Assembly (NCBI RefSeq): GCF_020268605.1
Contig: NZ_CP084222.1
Coordinates: forward strand, 3,038,001-3,102,000
DNA length: 64,000 bases
From: Arsenophonus apicola
Lineage (GTDB): Bacteria > Pseudomonadota > Gammaproteobacteria > Enterobacterales > Enterobacteriaceae
Direction: 5' to 3'
Below the pieces are notes generated by a model. It was not told the DNA's origin, searched no databases, and was given only the letters and a program-made list of their open reading frames with translations. Of this stretch, positions 18,511 to 27,440 are shown one piece after another; positions within the stretch are counted from its first letter, which is position 1, and each line of letters begins with the position of its first letter. Both the position numbers and the translations under genes were made by a program.

Positions 18511-19836
18511 TTATTTACCTTTAAGATTTGCTTTTTTCAATGCAGACTCATATTGACTAGACATCATAAGAGTTTGCACTTGAGCCATAAAGTCCATAAT
18601 AACGACGACGACAATTAGAAGTGAAGTACCACCAAAATAGAATGGAACTTTCATTGCGTCACGCATGAACTCCGGGATTAAGCAAATAAAAGTAATGTAC
18701 AATGCACCTACTAATGTGAGGCGCGTCATTACTTTGTCGATATACTTTGCCGTTTGCTCTCCCGGACGAATTCCTGGTACAAATGCACCGGACTTCTTCA
18801 GGTTATCTGCTGTTTCTCTCGGATTAAAAACTAATGCCGTATAAAAGAAACAGAAGAAGATGATTGCAGATGCATAAAGTAACACATAAAGCGGTTGTCC
18901 TGGCTGCAAATACATTGAAATAGCTGTCAGCCAACCCCAACCTGTTCCATCACCAAACCAGGAAGCTATTGTACCTGGGAACAGTATAATACTGGAAGCA
19001 AAAATTGCAGGAATAACGCCTGCCATATTTACTTTTAATGGTAAATGTGTGCTTTGTGCAGCATAAATGCGACGACCTTGTTGACGTTTTGCGTAGTTAA
19101 CCACTATACGGCGCTGACCACGCTCCATAAAAACCACAAAATAAGTCACAGCAAATACTAAAACTGCAATCAACAACAACAGGAGGAAGTGCAAATCGCC
19201 TTGCCGAGCTTGTTCAATGGTATGGCCGATAGCCGGCGGGAGCCCCGCAACGATACCTGCAAAGATAATGATAGAGATACCGTTTCCAATACCTCTTTCA
19301 GTAATTTGCTCGCCTAGCCACATCAAAAACATTGTTCCTGTCACTAAACTAACAACAGCCGTGAAATAAAACGGAAAACCAGGATTGATTACCAGCCCCT
19401 GCATTCCGGCCATATTAGGCAAACCTGTCGCAATACCAATAGATTGGAATATCGCTAATACCAAAGTACCATAACGCGTATACTGGCTAATTTTACGACG
19501 ACCGGCTTCCCCTTCCTTCTTAATCTCTGCTAACCGTGTATTAACTACTGTCAGTAATTGGACAATAATTGATGCCGAAATATACGGCATAATTCCCAAC
19601 GCAAAGATAGAAGCACGACTAAGCGCACCACCTGAAAACATATTAAACATTTCAATGATGGTGCCTCTTTGCTGTTCAAGCAATTTGGCAAGCACAGTGG
19701 CATCAATACCAGGAATAGGAATAAAAGAACCAATACGGAAAACAATCAGCGCCCCAATTACAAACAAAAGCCTGCGTTTAAGTTCGCCTATGCCACCTTT
19801 AGCACTTTGAAAATCTAAACCTGGTTGTTTTGCCAT
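18511..19836 (-). CDS. secY: Preprotein translocase channel subunit SecY
   Basis: The central pore of the SecYEG inner-membrane translocon. It has 441 aa (E. coli 443) and ten predicted membrane segments, with the plug region and the cytosolic loops ERGQRRIVVNYAKRQQGR and VFNPRETADNLKKSG that contact SecA and the ribosome. I chose the ATG at 19836 (AKQPGLDFQSAKGG) because the longer frame would run into rplO. It lies 7 bp after rplO in the spc operon. Confidence 0.97.
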   Translation of the reverse strand: MAKQPGLDFQSAKGGIGELKRRLLFVIGALIVFRIGSFIPIPGIDATVLAKLLEQQRGTIIEMFNMFSGGALSRASIFALGIMPYISASIIVQLLTVVNTRLAEIKKEGEAGRRKISQYTRYGTLVLAIFQSIGIATGLPNMAGMQGLVINPGFPFYFTAVVSLVTGTMFLMWLGEQITERGIGNGISIIIFAGIVAGLPPAIGHTIEQARQGDLHFLLLLLIAVLVFAVTYFVVFMERGQRRIVVNYAKRQQGRRIYAAQSTHLPLKVNMAGVIPAIFASSIILFPGTIASWFGDGTGWGWLTAISMYLQPGQPLYVLLYASAIIFFCFFYTALVFNPRETADNLKKSGAFVPGIRPGEQTAKYIDKVMTRLTLVGALYITFICLIPEFMRDAMKVPFYFGGTSLLIVVVVIMDFMAQVQTLMMSSQYESALKKANLKGK

Positions 19837-19843
19837 CTGTAAC

Positions 19844-20278
19844 TTATTCCTCGATTTTACCGCCAGCGGCTTCAATTGCAGTCCGTGCACCTTTTGTTAC
19901 ACGAAGACCACGCACAGTAACTGGACGATTAACTTCACCAGAAAGAATAACTTTCGCATATTCTATTTGAATGCCAACTATATTAGCAGCTTTCAGCGTA
20001 TTCAGATCAATGACATCGCCTTCAACTTTAGCAAAGTCTGACAAACGAACTTCTGCAGAGATCATTGCTTTACGTGAAGTAAAACCAAATTTTGGTAAAC
20101 GACGATATAAAGGCATTTGACCGCCTTCAAAACCACGACGTACGCCACCGCCAGAACGAGACTTCTGACCTTTATGACCACGTCCGCCCGTTTTACCTAA
20201 ACCGGAACCAATACCGCGACCTACGCGTTTAGGTGCATGTTTAGCACCTTCAGCTGGAGACAGAGTATTTAAGCGCAT
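19844..20278 (-). CDS. rplO: 50S ribosomal protein L15
   Basis: A large-subunit assembly protein that extends into the 23S core. It has 144 aa, like E. coli. The glycine-rich RVGRGIGSGLGKTGGRGHKG stretch near residue 20 and the GGQMPLYRRLPKFGF motif identify it. It lies between rpmD (3 bp) and secY (7 bp). Confidence 0.98.
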   Translation of the reverse strand: MRLNTLSPAEGAKHAPKRVGRGIGSGLGKTGGRGHKGQKSRSGGGVRRGFEGGQMPLYRRLPKFGFTSRKAMISAEVRLSDFAKVEGDVIDLNTLKAANIVGIQIEYAKVILSGEVNRPVTVRGLRVTKGARTAIEAAGGKIEE

Positions 20279-20281
20279 CTG

Positions 20282-20461
20282 TTACTCCTCAACTTTAACC
20301 ATGTAGGAAACCAAATTGATCATGCCGCGGATCGCTGGTGTATCTTCACGTTCTACAGTATGACCGATACGACGCAGACCTAAACCAGTCAATGTTGCCT
20401 TATGCTTTGGCAAACGACCAATAGAACTGCGAACTTGTGTAATTTTAATAGTCTTAGCCAT
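20282..20461 (-). CDS. rpmD: 50S ribosomal protein L30
   Basis: A 59-aa large-subunit protein, the same size as in E. coli. It reads MAKTIKITQVRSSIGR, then LPKHKATLTGLGLRRIGHT, and ends SYMVKVEE. It falls below the usual length cut of gene calls but fills the gap between rpsE (6 bp) and rplO (3 bp) exactly. Confidence 0.97.
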   Translation of the reverse strand: MAKTIKITQVRSSIGRLPKHKATLTGLGLRRIGHTVEREDTPAIRGMINLVSYMVKVEE

Positions 20462-20467
20462 GGTCCA

Positions 20468-20968
20468 TTACCCCAGAATTTCTTCGACGGATTTACCACG
20501 CTTAGCTGCGACCATTTCTGGAGACTTCATACTGTCTAAAGCATCCAGTGTTGCACGAACAACATTAATTGGGTTCGTGGAACCATAGGTTTTAGCCAGT
20601 ACGTTATGAACACCGGCAACTTCCAATACAGCGCGCATTGCACCGCCTGCGATAATACCCGTACCTTCATGAGCAGGTTGCATAAACACGCGAGAGCCTG
20701 TGTGAGCACCTTTTACTGGATGATACAAAGTACCATTATTGAGAGCGACGTTTTTCATGTTGCGACGGGCTTTTTCCATCGCTTTCTGGATTGCTGCCGG
20801 AACTTCGCGTGCTTTACCATAGCCAAAACCAACACGACCGTTACCATCACCAACAACAGTTAGTGCAGTAAAACTAAAAATACGGCCACCTTTAACAGTT
20901 TTAGCTACACGATTTACCGCGATCAGCTTTTCCTGCAGTTCGCCAGCTTGTTTTTCGATGTGAGCCAT
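20468..20968 (-). CDS. rpsE: 30S ribosomal protein S5
   Basis: Lies at the mRNA entry side and affects decoding accuracy. It has 166 aa (E. coli 167). The N-terminal double-stranded RNA-binding fold has LQEKLIAVNRVAKTVKGGR and FGYGKAREVPAAIQKA; the C-terminal domain has GGAMRAVLEVAGV. It lies between rplR (14 bp) and rpmD (6 bp). Confidence 0.98.
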   Translation of the reverse strand: MAHIEKQAGELQEKLIAVNRVAKTVKGGRIFSFTALTVVGDGNGRVGFGYGKAREVPAAIQKAMEKARRNMKNVALNNGTLYHPVKGAHTGSRVFMQPAHEGTGIIAGGAMRAVLEVAGVHNVLAKTYGSTNPINVVRATLDALDSMKSPEMVAAKRGKSVEEILG

Positions 20969-20982
20969 CTTACACCTCTACC

Positions 20983-21336
20983 TTAGAACTGAAGGCCAGC
21001 TTCACGGGCAGCATCTGCCAGTGCCTGGACTCGACCATGATATTGGAAACCAGAGCGGTCAAAAGCAACTTCTTTGATGCCTTTTTCCAACGCGCGCTCA
21101 GCAATTATTTTACCAACTACTGCTGCGGCTTCTTTGTTTCCTGTGTATTTTACTTGCTCATTGATAGCTTTTTCTATAGTAGAAGCAACCACCAAAGTTT
21201 CAGAACCGTTTGGTGCAATAACCTGCGCATAAATATGACGAGGGGTACGGTGTACCACCAAGCGCGTTGCACCCAGTTCATGGAGTTTGCGGCGTGCGCG
21301 GGTCGCACGACGGATACGAGCTACTTTCTTATCCAT
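20983..21336 (-). CDS. rplR: 50S ribosomal protein L18
   Basis: Binds 5S rRNA together with L5 and L25 in the central protuberance. It has 117 aa, like E. coli. It starts MDKKVARIRRATRARRKLHE and ends DAAREAGLQF; the central RLVVHRTPRHIYAQVIAPNG is typical. It lies 9 bp after rplF. Confidence 0.98.
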   Translation of the reverse strand: MDKKVARIRRATRARRKLHELGATRLVVHRTPRHIYAQVIAPNGSETLVVASTIEKAINEQVKYTGNKEAAAVVGKIIAERALEKGIKEVAFDRSGFQYHGRVQALADAAREAGLQF

Positions 21337-21345
21337 AGTGTTACC

Positions 21346-21879
21346 TTACTTCTTCTTAGCCTCTTTAGTACGCACGATTTCATCGGCGTAACGAACACCT
21401 TTACCTTTATAAGGTTCAGGACGACGGTAAGCACGCAATTCTGCTGCAACTTGCCCAATTGCCTGTTTATCTGCACCTTCCAACACAATTTCAGTCTGTG
21501 AAGGACATTTTGCAGTAATACCTGCTGGCAGCACATGCTCAACCGGATGAGAGAAACCTAAAGACAAACTTACACTATTGCCTTTAATAGCTGCACGATA
21601 ACCGACACCAACCAGCTGAAGTTTCTTAGTGAAGCCTTCGGTAACACCAATAACCATTGCATTCAATAAAGAACGCGCTGTACCCGCTTGTGCCCATGCA
21701 TCAGCAAAACCTTCGCGAGGTGCAAACGTTAATTGATTATCAGCATGTTTGACTTCAACAGCTTTATGGATTGTACGAGTAAGCTCGCCATTTTTACCTT
21801 TAATCGCTATATCCTGACCGTTAAGTTTAACTTCTACGCCGGCAGGAATGACGACAGGTGCTTTTGCCACACGAGACAT
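21346..21879 (-). CDS. rplF: 50S ribosomal protein L6
   Basis: Lies near the sarcin-ricin loop and the factor-binding site. It has 177 aa, like E. coli. The start SRVAKAPVVIPAGVEVKLNG and the C-terminal RRPEPYKGKGVRYADE are family signatures. It lies between rpsH (14 bp) and rplR (9 bp). Confidence 0.98.
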   Translation of the reverse strand: MSRVAKAPVVIPAGVEVKLNGQDIAIKGKNGELTRTIHKAVEVKHADNQLTFAPREGFADAWAQAGTARSLLNAMVIGVTEGFTKKLQLVGVGYRAAIKGNSVSLSLGFSHPVEHVLPAGITAKCPSQTEIVLEGADKQAIGQVAAELRAYRRPEPYKGKGVRYADEIVRTKEAKKK

Positions 21880-21893
21880 TCTTTCCTCCCGAA

Positions 21894-22286
21894 TTAAGCT
21901 ACGTAGCAGAGAATTTCGCCACCTAAACCTGCTTGGCGAGCTGCACGATCAGTCATGACACCTTTAGAAGTAGAAATAATAGCAATGCCTAAACCAGCCA
22001 TAACCTGTGGTAGCTCATCTTTTTTCTTATAGATGCGCAAACTTGGGCGGCTTACACGCTGAATGCTTTCTACAACAGCCTTACCTTGGAAATATTTCAA
22101 TGTAATTTCCAATGTTGGCTTGATGTCGCCTTCAATTTTATAATCTTCGATATAACCTTCTTCCTTAAGCACTGTAGCAATCGCCACTTTTAGCTTAGCG
22201 GAAGGCATGTTGACCGCAGCTTTATTAGCGGCCTGACCGTTACGGATACGGGTTAGCATATCCGCGATGGGATCTTGCATGCTCAT
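21894..22286 (-). CDS. rpsH: 30S ribosomal protein S8
   Basis: Binds helix 21 of 16S rRNA and represses the spc operon by binding the start region of rplE mRNA in E. coli. It has 130 aa, like E. coli. It starts SMQDPIADMLTRIRNGQAANK and has the C-terminal ISTSKGVMTDRAARQAGLGG. It lies 33 bp after rpsN. Confidence 0.98.
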   Translation of the reverse strand: MSMQDPIADMLTRIRNGQAANKAAVNMPSAKLKVAIATVLKEEGYIEDYKIEGDIKPTLEITLKYFQGKAVVESIQRVSRPSLRIYKKKDELPQVMAGLGIAIISTSKGVMTDRAARQAGLGGEILCYVA

Positions 22287-22319
22287 CTGTCTTTACTCCC
22301 GTGATTCAATTGGTGATAA

Positions 22320-22625
22320 TTACCAGCTAGCCTTTTTAAGACCCGGGATTTCACCGCGCATAGCGGATTCACGGACTTTAATACGGCTTAGACCAAATTT
22401 CCGCAGAAAACCATGCGGACGCCCAGTTTGACGACAGCGGTTGCGTCGACGAGAAGGGCTGGAATCACGTGGCAGCGTTTGCAGCTTAAGAACAGCATTC
22501 CAACGATCTTCATCAGATGTATTCACATCAGAAATAATAGCTTTCAATTTTGTGCGCTTTGCAAAGAATTTTTCAGCTAATTTTGCACGTTTCACATCAC
22601 GTGCTTTCATTGATTGTTTAGCCAT
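22320..22625 (-). CDS. rpsN: 30S ribosomal protein S14
   Basis: A head protein of the small subunit. It has 101 aa, like E. coli, and lacks the CxxC zinc motif, so it is the zinc-independent form. The C-terminal RRNRCRQTGRPHGFLRKFG is characteristic. It lies between rplE (12 bp) and rpsH (33 bp). Confidence 0.98.
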   Translation of the reverse strand: MAKQSMKARDVKRAKLAEKFFAKRTKLKAIISDVNTSDEDRWNAVLKLQTLPRDSSPSRRRNRCRQTGRPHGFLRKFGLSRIKVRESAMRGEIPGLKKASW

Positions 22626-22637
22626 GAATACCCTGCC

Positions 22638-23177
22638 TTACTTACGGAACGGAAAGTTAAACGCCATCAACAGTGCAAGACCTTCATCATCTGATTTCGC
22701 AGTCGTGGTGATAGTAATATCTAAACCACGTACACGATCCACTTTATCATAATCGATTTCAGGAAAGATGATTTGTTCACGTACACCCATGCTGTAGTTA
22801 CCGCGACCATCAAATGATTTTGTGGATAAACCACGGAAATCACGAATACGTGGTACAGCAATAAAAATCAGACGCTCAAAGAATTCCCACATACGTTCGC
22901 CACGCAGGGTCACTTTACAGCCGATTGGATAGCCCTGACGGATTTTGAAGCCTGCAACAGATTTGCGCGCTTTGGTGATAAATGGTTTTTGTCCTGTTAT
23001 TGCCGCTAAATCAGCAGCTGCATTATCAAGCAGCTTTTTATCAGCAACAGCTTCACCAACACCCATGTTCAGGGTGATCTTCTCGACCCGAGGGACTTGC
23101 ATGACAGAATTGTAGCCAAACTGAGTCATCAGCTTTTGGACTACCTCGTCTTTGTAGTAATCATGCAGTTTCGCCAT
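22638..23177 (-). CDS. rplE: 50S ribosomal protein L5
   Basis: Binds 5S rRNA and contacts P-site tRNA. It has 179 aa, like E. coli. I chose the ATG at 23177 (AKLHDYYKDEVVQKL), which matches the E. coli start; a start at 23189 would add four residues. The start region is the likely S8 target for feedback control of the spc operon, by analogy with E. coli. It lies 15 bp after rplX. Confidence 0.97.
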   Translation of the reverse strand: MAKLHDYYKDEVVQKLMTQFGYNSVMQVPRVEKITLNMGVGEAVADKKLLDNAAADLAAITGQKPFITKARKSVAGFKIRQGYPIGCKVTLRGERMWEFFERLIFIAVPRIRDFRGLSTKSFDGRGNYSMGVREQIIFPEIDYDKVDRVRGLDITITTTAKSDDEGLALLMAFNFPFRK

Positions 23178-23192
23178 CGTATACTCCAAAAA

Positions 23193-23507
23193 TTACTTAA
23201 TAGTTTCACTATTAGATTTGAAGAAACGCACTTTTTTGCCATCTTCAATTCTAAAACCTACTCGGTCAGCCTTGCCAGTTGTCACATTAAAGATTGCAAC
23301 GTTAGAAACATCAATTGCTGCTTCTTTTTCGACGATGCCACCTGGTTGATTCAGAGCCGGGACAGGCTTCTGATGTTTTTTAACCAGATTAATCCCTTCA
23401 ACAATGACTTTACCAGAAGAAAGAACCTGTTTTACTTTACCGCGCTTGCCTTTATCTTTGCCAGCCAACACGATAACTTCGTCATCACGACGGATTTTCG
23501 CTGCCAT
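23193..23507 (-). CDS. rplX: 50S ribosomal protein L24
   Basis: An early assembly initiator of the large subunit. It has 104 aa, like E. coli. The KOW motif RRDDEVIVLAGKDKGKRGKV is near the N-terminus. It lies between rplN (12 bp) and rplE (15 bp). Confidence 0.98.
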   Translation of the reverse strand: MAAKIRRDDEVIVLAGKDKGKRGKVKQVLSSGKVIVEGINLVKKHQKPVPALNQPGGIVEKEAAIDVSNVAIFNVTTGKADRVGFRIEDGKKVRFFKSNSETIK

Positions 23508-23519
23508 TGTGCCCGCTCC

Positions 23520-23891
23520 TTAGAGTACTTCTGGTGCCAGAGAGATAATTTTCATAAACTTCTCAGTACGAAGTTCACGAGTTACCGGCCCAAAAATACG
23601 CGTACCGATAACTTGCTCACTTGTATTGTTTAACAACACACAAGCATTGCCATCGAAGCGAATGACAGAACCGTCAGGGCGACGAACACCCTTCTTGGTG
23701 CGCACCACTACCGCTTTCAGGACATCACCTTTTTTTACTTTACCGCGTGGAATTGCTTCTTTAACAGTAATTTTGATGATATCACCTACATCTGCGTAGC
23801 GACGGTGCGAGCCACCTAGAACCTTGATACACATTACGCGACGTGCGCCGGAGTTGTCGGCTACGTTCAGCATAGTCTGTTCTTGGATCAT
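23520..23891 (-). CDS. rplN: 50S ribosomal protein L14
   Basis: A large-subunit interface protein that bridges to 16S rRNA. It has 123 aa, like E. coli: MIQEQTMLNVADNSGARRVM at the start and IFGPVTRELR near the end. It is the first gene of the spc operon; a 179-bp gap with a candidate promoter and a terminator separates it from rpsQ. Confidence 0.98.
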   Translation of the reverse strand: MIQEQTMLNVADNSGARRVMCIKVLGGSHRRYADVGDIIKITVKEAIPRGKVKKGDVLKAVVVRTKKGVRRPDGSVIRFDGNACVLLNNTSEQVIGTRIFGPVTRELRTEKFMKIISLAPEVL

Positions 23892-23981
23892 TTTAGTGCT
23901 CCGCTAAATGTCAACTACAACTAAGCCGCTTCCTATATAAATTGAAGAGGCAGTACAATTACCCATATATGAGGGCGCAGC

Positions 23982-23987
23982 ATTATA
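23982..23987 (-). promoter_or_regulatory. Candidate -10 box of the spc operon promoter
   Basis: A perfect TATAAT followed by GCTGCGCC, a GC-rich discriminator, lies 90 bp before rplN on the minus strand. No clear -35 box is at 16-18 bp. The E. coli spc promoter lies in the same gap. Confidence 0.5.
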
Positions 23988-24011
23988 ACACCACATCATC
24001 AATATGGACAG

Positions 24012-24048
24012 AAAAAATAAACGGCCGCTTTGTTAAGAGCCGCTTATT
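24012..24048 (-). terminator. Terminator of the S10 operon
   Basis: On the minus strand AATAAGCGGC pairs with GCCGTTTATT (one G-T pair), followed by TTTT. It lies 22 bp after rpsQ and before the spc promoter candidate, where the S10 operon ends in E. coli. Confidence 0.75.
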
Positions 24049-24070
24049 CTATTATGAAATGGCTATCCTA

Positions 24071-24325
24071 TTACAGAACAGCTTTTTCTACAACGCGAAC
24101 AAGTGTCCATGACTTTGTTTTGGACAGTGGGCGGGTTTCACGGATTTCCACTAGATCACCGATACCACATTCATTGTTCTCGTCATGTACATGCAATTTG
24201 GTCGTACGACGGATAAACTTACCATATAAAGGATGTTTTACCATACGCTCAATAGCAACGACAATAGATTTCTCCATCTTATCGCTAGTTACACGACCTT
24301 GCAAAGTACGGATTTTATCGCTCAT
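24071..24325 (-). CDS. rpsQ: 30S ribosomal protein S17
   Basis: A primary 16S rRNA-binding protein with an OB fold. It has 84 aa, like E. coli: the start SDKIRTLQGRVTSDKMEKSI and the middle HPLYGKFIRRTTKLHVHDE are conserved. It is the last gene of the S10 operon; its ATG overlaps the rpmC stop by one base. Confidence 0.98.
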   Translation of the reverse strand: MSDKIRTLQGRVTSDKMEKSIVVAIERMVKHPLYGKFIRRTTKLHVHDENNECGIGDLVEIRETRPLSKTKSWTLVRVVEKAVL

Positions 24326-24516
24326 TACGCACCCGCCTTTTCAGTCAATAAAGTCTTAACGCGTGCAATATCACGACGTACTTGTTTCAACAGGTGAGAC
24401 TGTTGCAGTTGGCCACTTGCTGCCTGCATACTCAAGTTAAATTGCTCACGTAGCAGATTAAGCAGTTCAGTGTTCAACTCTTCAACGCTTTTTTCGCGCA
24501 GCTCTTTTGCTTTCAT
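24325..24516 (-). CDS. rpmC: 50S ribosomal protein L29
   Basis: Sits at the nascent peptide exit beside L23 and helps dock trigger factor and SRP. It has 63 aa, like E. coli, forming an antiparallel helix hairpin: MKAKELREKSVEELNTELLN and LKQVRRDIARVKTLL. It overlaps rplP and rpsQ by one base each, which implies translational coupling. Confidence 0.97.
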   Translation of the reverse strand: MKAKELREKSVEELNTELLNLLREQFNLSMQAASGQLQQSHLLKQVRRDIARVKTLLTEKAGA

Positions 24517-24926
24517 TACATCACCGTCTTAGTTACAAAGGTGGTTTTGATAGGCAGTTTTGCTGCTGCCAACTTGAATGCTTCACGAGCTAGCTCTTCT
24601 GGAACACCGTCCATTTCATAAAGAACTTTGCCAGGTTGGATCAAGGCAACCCAATACTCTACGTTACCTTTACCTTTACCCATACGCACTTCAAGTGGCT
24701 TTTCAGTAATAGGTTTATCTGGGAACACACGGATCCAGATTTTACCCTGACGCTTAACTGCACGGGTCATGGCACGACGTGCCGCTTCAATCTGACGTGC
24801 AGTCAGACGTCCACGACCTACTGCCTTCAGACCGAAAGTGCCGAAGCTAACATCCGTACCCGCAGCCAGACCGCGATTGCGACCTTTATGCATTTTACGG
24901 AATTTCGTACGCTTTGGTTGTAACAT
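24516..24926 (-). CDS. rplP: 50S ribosomal protein L16
   Basis: Lies near the A-site tRNA elbow. It has 136 aa, like E. coli: MLQPKRTKFRKMHKGRNRG at the start and EEL near ARE in the C-terminal half. It overlaps rpsC and rpmC by one base each, as in E. coli. Confidence 0.98.
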   Translation of the reverse strand: MLQPKRTKFRKMHKGRNRGLAAGTDVSFGTFGLKAVGRGRLTARQIEAARRAMTRAVKRQGKIWIRVFPDKPITEKPLEVRMGKGKGNVEYWVALIQPGKVLYEMDGVPEELAREAFKLAAAKLPIKTTFVTKTVM

Positions 24927-25636
24927 CAGCGACTCTCCTTGCGGCCTTTACGCTGCTGCTTTTTAGGTTGAACTGTCGGTTTTTCAACCTGTTCAACAGC
25001 AGCCATACCACCTAGAATCTCACCTTTGAAGATCCATACCTTAACGCCGAGTACACCATAAGTGGTGTGCGCTTCTGCAGTGTTATAATCGATATCAGCA
25101 CGCAAGGTGTGCAATGGCACACGGCCTTCACGATACCACTCAGTACGTGCAATTTCAGCGCCGCCTAAACGACCACTGACTTCCACTTTTATACCTTTTG
25201 CACCTAGACGCATAGCATTTTGTACTGCACGTTTCATAGCTCGACGGAACATAACACGACGTTCCAGCTGTGAAGCGATACTATCAGCAACTAATTTAGC
25301 ATCCAGTTCAGGCTTACGTACTTCAGCAATATTGATTTGCGCAGGAACACCAGCAATATCTGCTACTGTCTTACGCAGTTTCTCGACATCTTCACCTTTT
25401 TTACCAATAACGATACCAGGACGAGCAGTGTGAATAGTTACACGGATGCTCTTCGCAGGACGTTCGATAACGATACGTGAAATAGATGCCTTTGCCAGTT
25501 CTTTATTCAAATACTGGCGTACTTTAAAATCGCTGTCTAGGTTGTCAGCGAATTCTTTTGTATTCGCATACCAAGTAGAGTTCCAAGGTTTGACAATACC
25601 CAGGCGAATACCATTAGGATGTACTTTCTGACCCAT
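24926..25636 (-). CDS. rpsC: 30S ribosomal protein S3
   Basis: Lies at the mRNA entry tunnel and takes part in helicase activity of the ribosome with S4 and S5. It has 236 aa (E. coli 233). The KH domain GXXG loop is in PGIVIGKKGEDVEKLR near residue 75. The C-terminal tail QPKKQQRKGRKESR is basic and variable. It lies 17 bp after rplV. Confidence 0.98.
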   Translation of the reverse strand: MGQKVHPNGIRLGIVKPWNSTWYANTKEFADNLDSDFKVRQYLNKELAKASISRIVIERPAKSIRVTIHTARPGIVIGKKGEDVEKLRKTVADIAGVPAQINIAEVRKPELDAKLVADSIASQLERRVMFRRAMKRAVQNAMRLGAKGIKVEVSGRLGGAEIARTEWYREGRVPLHTLRADIDYNTAEAHTTYGVLGVKVWIFKGEILGGMAAVEQVEKPTVQPKKQQRKGRKESR

Positions 25637-25653
25637 TGCTAGTCTCCAGAGTC

Positions 25654-25986
25654 TCAGCGATCGGACACAACCACAGTAATGTGGCTGGTGCGCTTCAAAA
25701 TACGATCTGCACGGCCTTTCGCGCGAGGCATGATGCGTTTCATAGTTGGACCTTCGTTAACGAAAATTTTCGTAACTTTTAAGTCATCAATATCAGCACC
25801 ATCGTTGTGCTCGGCGTTAGCGATAGCAGACTCAAGTACTTTCTTCACTAAACCAGCAGCTTTCTTGTTGGTATAGTTCAGAATTTCTAGAGCTTGCGAC
25901 ACTTTCTTACCGCGAATCAGATCAGCCACTAAACGAACCTTCTGAGCAGAAGAACGAGCGTGGCGATGCATAGCGATAGTTTCCAT
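25654..25986 (-). CDS. rplV: 50S ribosomal protein L22
   Basis: Its long beta hairpin lines the nascent peptide tunnel next to L4. It has 110 aa, like E. coli: METIAMHRHARSSAQKVRLV at the start, and the hairpin tip GPTMKRIMPRAKGRADRI is unaltered, so no macrolide-type deletion is seen. It lies 14 bp after rpsS. Confidence 0.98.
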   Translation of the reverse strand: METIAMHRHARSSAQKVRLVADLIRGKKVSQALEILNYTNKKAAGLVKKVLESAIANAEHNDGADIDDLKVTKIFVNEGPTMKRIMPRAKGRADRILKRTSHITVVVSDR

Positions 25987-26000
25987 CTCTTCCTCCTACC

Positions 26001-26279
26001 TTAACGTTTCTTGGCCTTTTTATCGGCCGCATGGCCGCGATAAGTACGGGTCGGCGCGAATTCACCCAATTTATGCCCAACCATTTCGTCGGTAACATAA
26101 ACTGGAACATGCTGACGACCATTATGGACAGCGATGGTCAAACCGATCATGTTAGGAAAGATCGTTGAACGACGGGACCAAGTCTTGAGAGGCTTTTTGT
26201 CTCCGCTTTCCACCGCTTTCTCTACCTTCTTCAGCAAGTGCAGGTCAATAAAAGGACCTTTCTTGAGAGAACGTGGCAT
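26001..26279 (-). CDS. rpsS: 30S ribosomal protein S19
   Basis: A head protein beside S13. It has 92 aa, like E. coli: PRSLKKGPFIDLHLLKKVEK at the start and TRTYRGHAADKKAKKR at the end. It lies between rplB (14 bp) and rplV (14 bp) in the S10 operon. Confidence 0.98.
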   Translation of the reverse strand: MPRSLKKGPFIDLHLLKKVEKAVESGDKKPLKTWSRRSTIFPNMIGLTIAVHNGRQHVPVYVTDEMVGHKLGEFAPTRTYRGHAADKKAKKR

Positions 26280-26293
26280 GGTTTATCCTCTAA

Positions 26294-27118
26294 TTATTTT
26301 TTAGAACGGTGACGTACGATATATTTATCAGTACGCTTATTGCTACGGGTCTTCTTACCTTTGGTTTGAACGCCCCAAGGTGTTACTGGGTGTTTACCAA
26401 AGTTACGACCTTCACCACCACCATGTGGATGGTCTACTGGGTTCATCGCTGTACCACGAACGGTAGGGCGAATTCCACGCCAGCGGCTAGCACCAGCTTT
26501 ACCCAGAACACGTAGCATATGCTCCGCATTACCAACTTCACCTAATGTTGCACGGCAATCAGAAAGTACTTTACGCATTTCGCCAGAACGTAGACGGATA
26601 GTTACATAACTACCATCACGTGCAACGATTTGCACATAAGCACCAGCTGAACGAGCCAACTGACCGCCTTTACCTGGCTTAAGCTCAACATTATGAACTG
26701 TTGAACCGACAGGAATATTACGCATAGGTAAAGCATTACCTGTTTTAATTGCTGCATCTACACCAGACTGAATTTGGTCACCAGCTTTTAAGCCTTTTGG
26801 TGCCAGAATATAACGGCGTTCTCCATCTTTATAGAGAACTAATGCAATATTCGCAGAACGGTTTGGATCATATTCCAGACGTTCAACAGTAGCAGCGATA
26901 CCATCTTTATTACGTTTAAAGTCAATCAGACGATAATGCTGCTTGTGACCACCACCAATATGACGCGTAGTAATACGACCATTATTGTTACGTCCACCGG
27001 TTTTATTGCTTTTTTCTAGCAACGGGGCATAAGGTTTGCCCTTATGCAGCTCAGGGTTAACCACTTTAAATACGTGGCGACGGCCCGGAGACGTAGGTTT
27101 ACATTTAACAACTGCCAT
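26294..27118 (-). CDS. rplB: 50S ribosomal protein L2
   Basis: Lies by the peptidyl transferase centre and is needed for subunit joining. It has 274 aa (E. coli 273). The key loop TAMNPVDHPHGGGEGRN with the conserved histidine is near residue 225, and GGGHKQHYRLIDFKRNKDGI near 55. It lies 19 bp after rplW. Confidence 0.98.
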   Translation of the reverse strand: MAVVKCKPTSPGRRHVFKVVNPELHKGKPYAPLLEKSNKTGGRNNNGRITTRHIGGGHKQHYRLIDFKRNKDGIAATVERLEYDPNRSANIALVLYKDGERRYILAPKGLKAGDQIQSGVDAAIKTGNALPMRNIPVGSTVHNVELKPGKGGQLARSAGAYVQIVARDGSYVTIRLRSGEMRKVLSDCRATLGEVGNAEHMLRVLGKAGASRWRGIRPTVRGTAMNPVDHPHGGGEGRNFGKHPVTPWGVQTKGKKTRSNKRTDKYIVRHRSKK

Positions 27119-27137
27119 TGTTCTTTACTCCTCCGAC

Positions 27138-27440
27138 TTACTCTGCACCACCGATGAAGTCCAGATTCTGGCCTTCTTTCAGAGTGACGTAAGCTTTTTT
27201 CCAGTCGCTACGACGACCAATTCGCTGACCGTGGCGTTTGGTTTTGCCTTTAACCAGTAGTGTATTTACACCTTTGACTTCAACTTCGAACAGTTTTTGT
27301 ACGGCAGCCTTAATCTCTGCTTTAGTTGCATCTTTCGCAACTTTAAGCACGATGGTGTTACTTTTTTCCATCGCTGTAGAAGCTTTTTCAGAGACATGCG
27401 GTGCACGTAGTACTTTTAGCAGACGTTCTTCACGGATCAT
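27138..27440 (-). CDS. rplW: 50S ribosomal protein L23
   Basis: A docking site for trigger factor and SRP at the tunnel exit. It has 100 aa, like E. coli: MIREERLLKVLRAPHVSEKA at the start and TLLVKGKTKRHGQRIGRRSD in the middle. It overlaps the end of rplD by 4 bp, which suggests coupled translation. Confidence 0.98.
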   Translation of the reverse strand: MIREERLLKVLRAPHVSEKASTAMEKSNTIVLKVAKDATKAEIKAAVQKLFEVEVKGVNTLLVKGKTKRHGQRIGRRSDWKKAYVTLKEGQNLDFIGGAE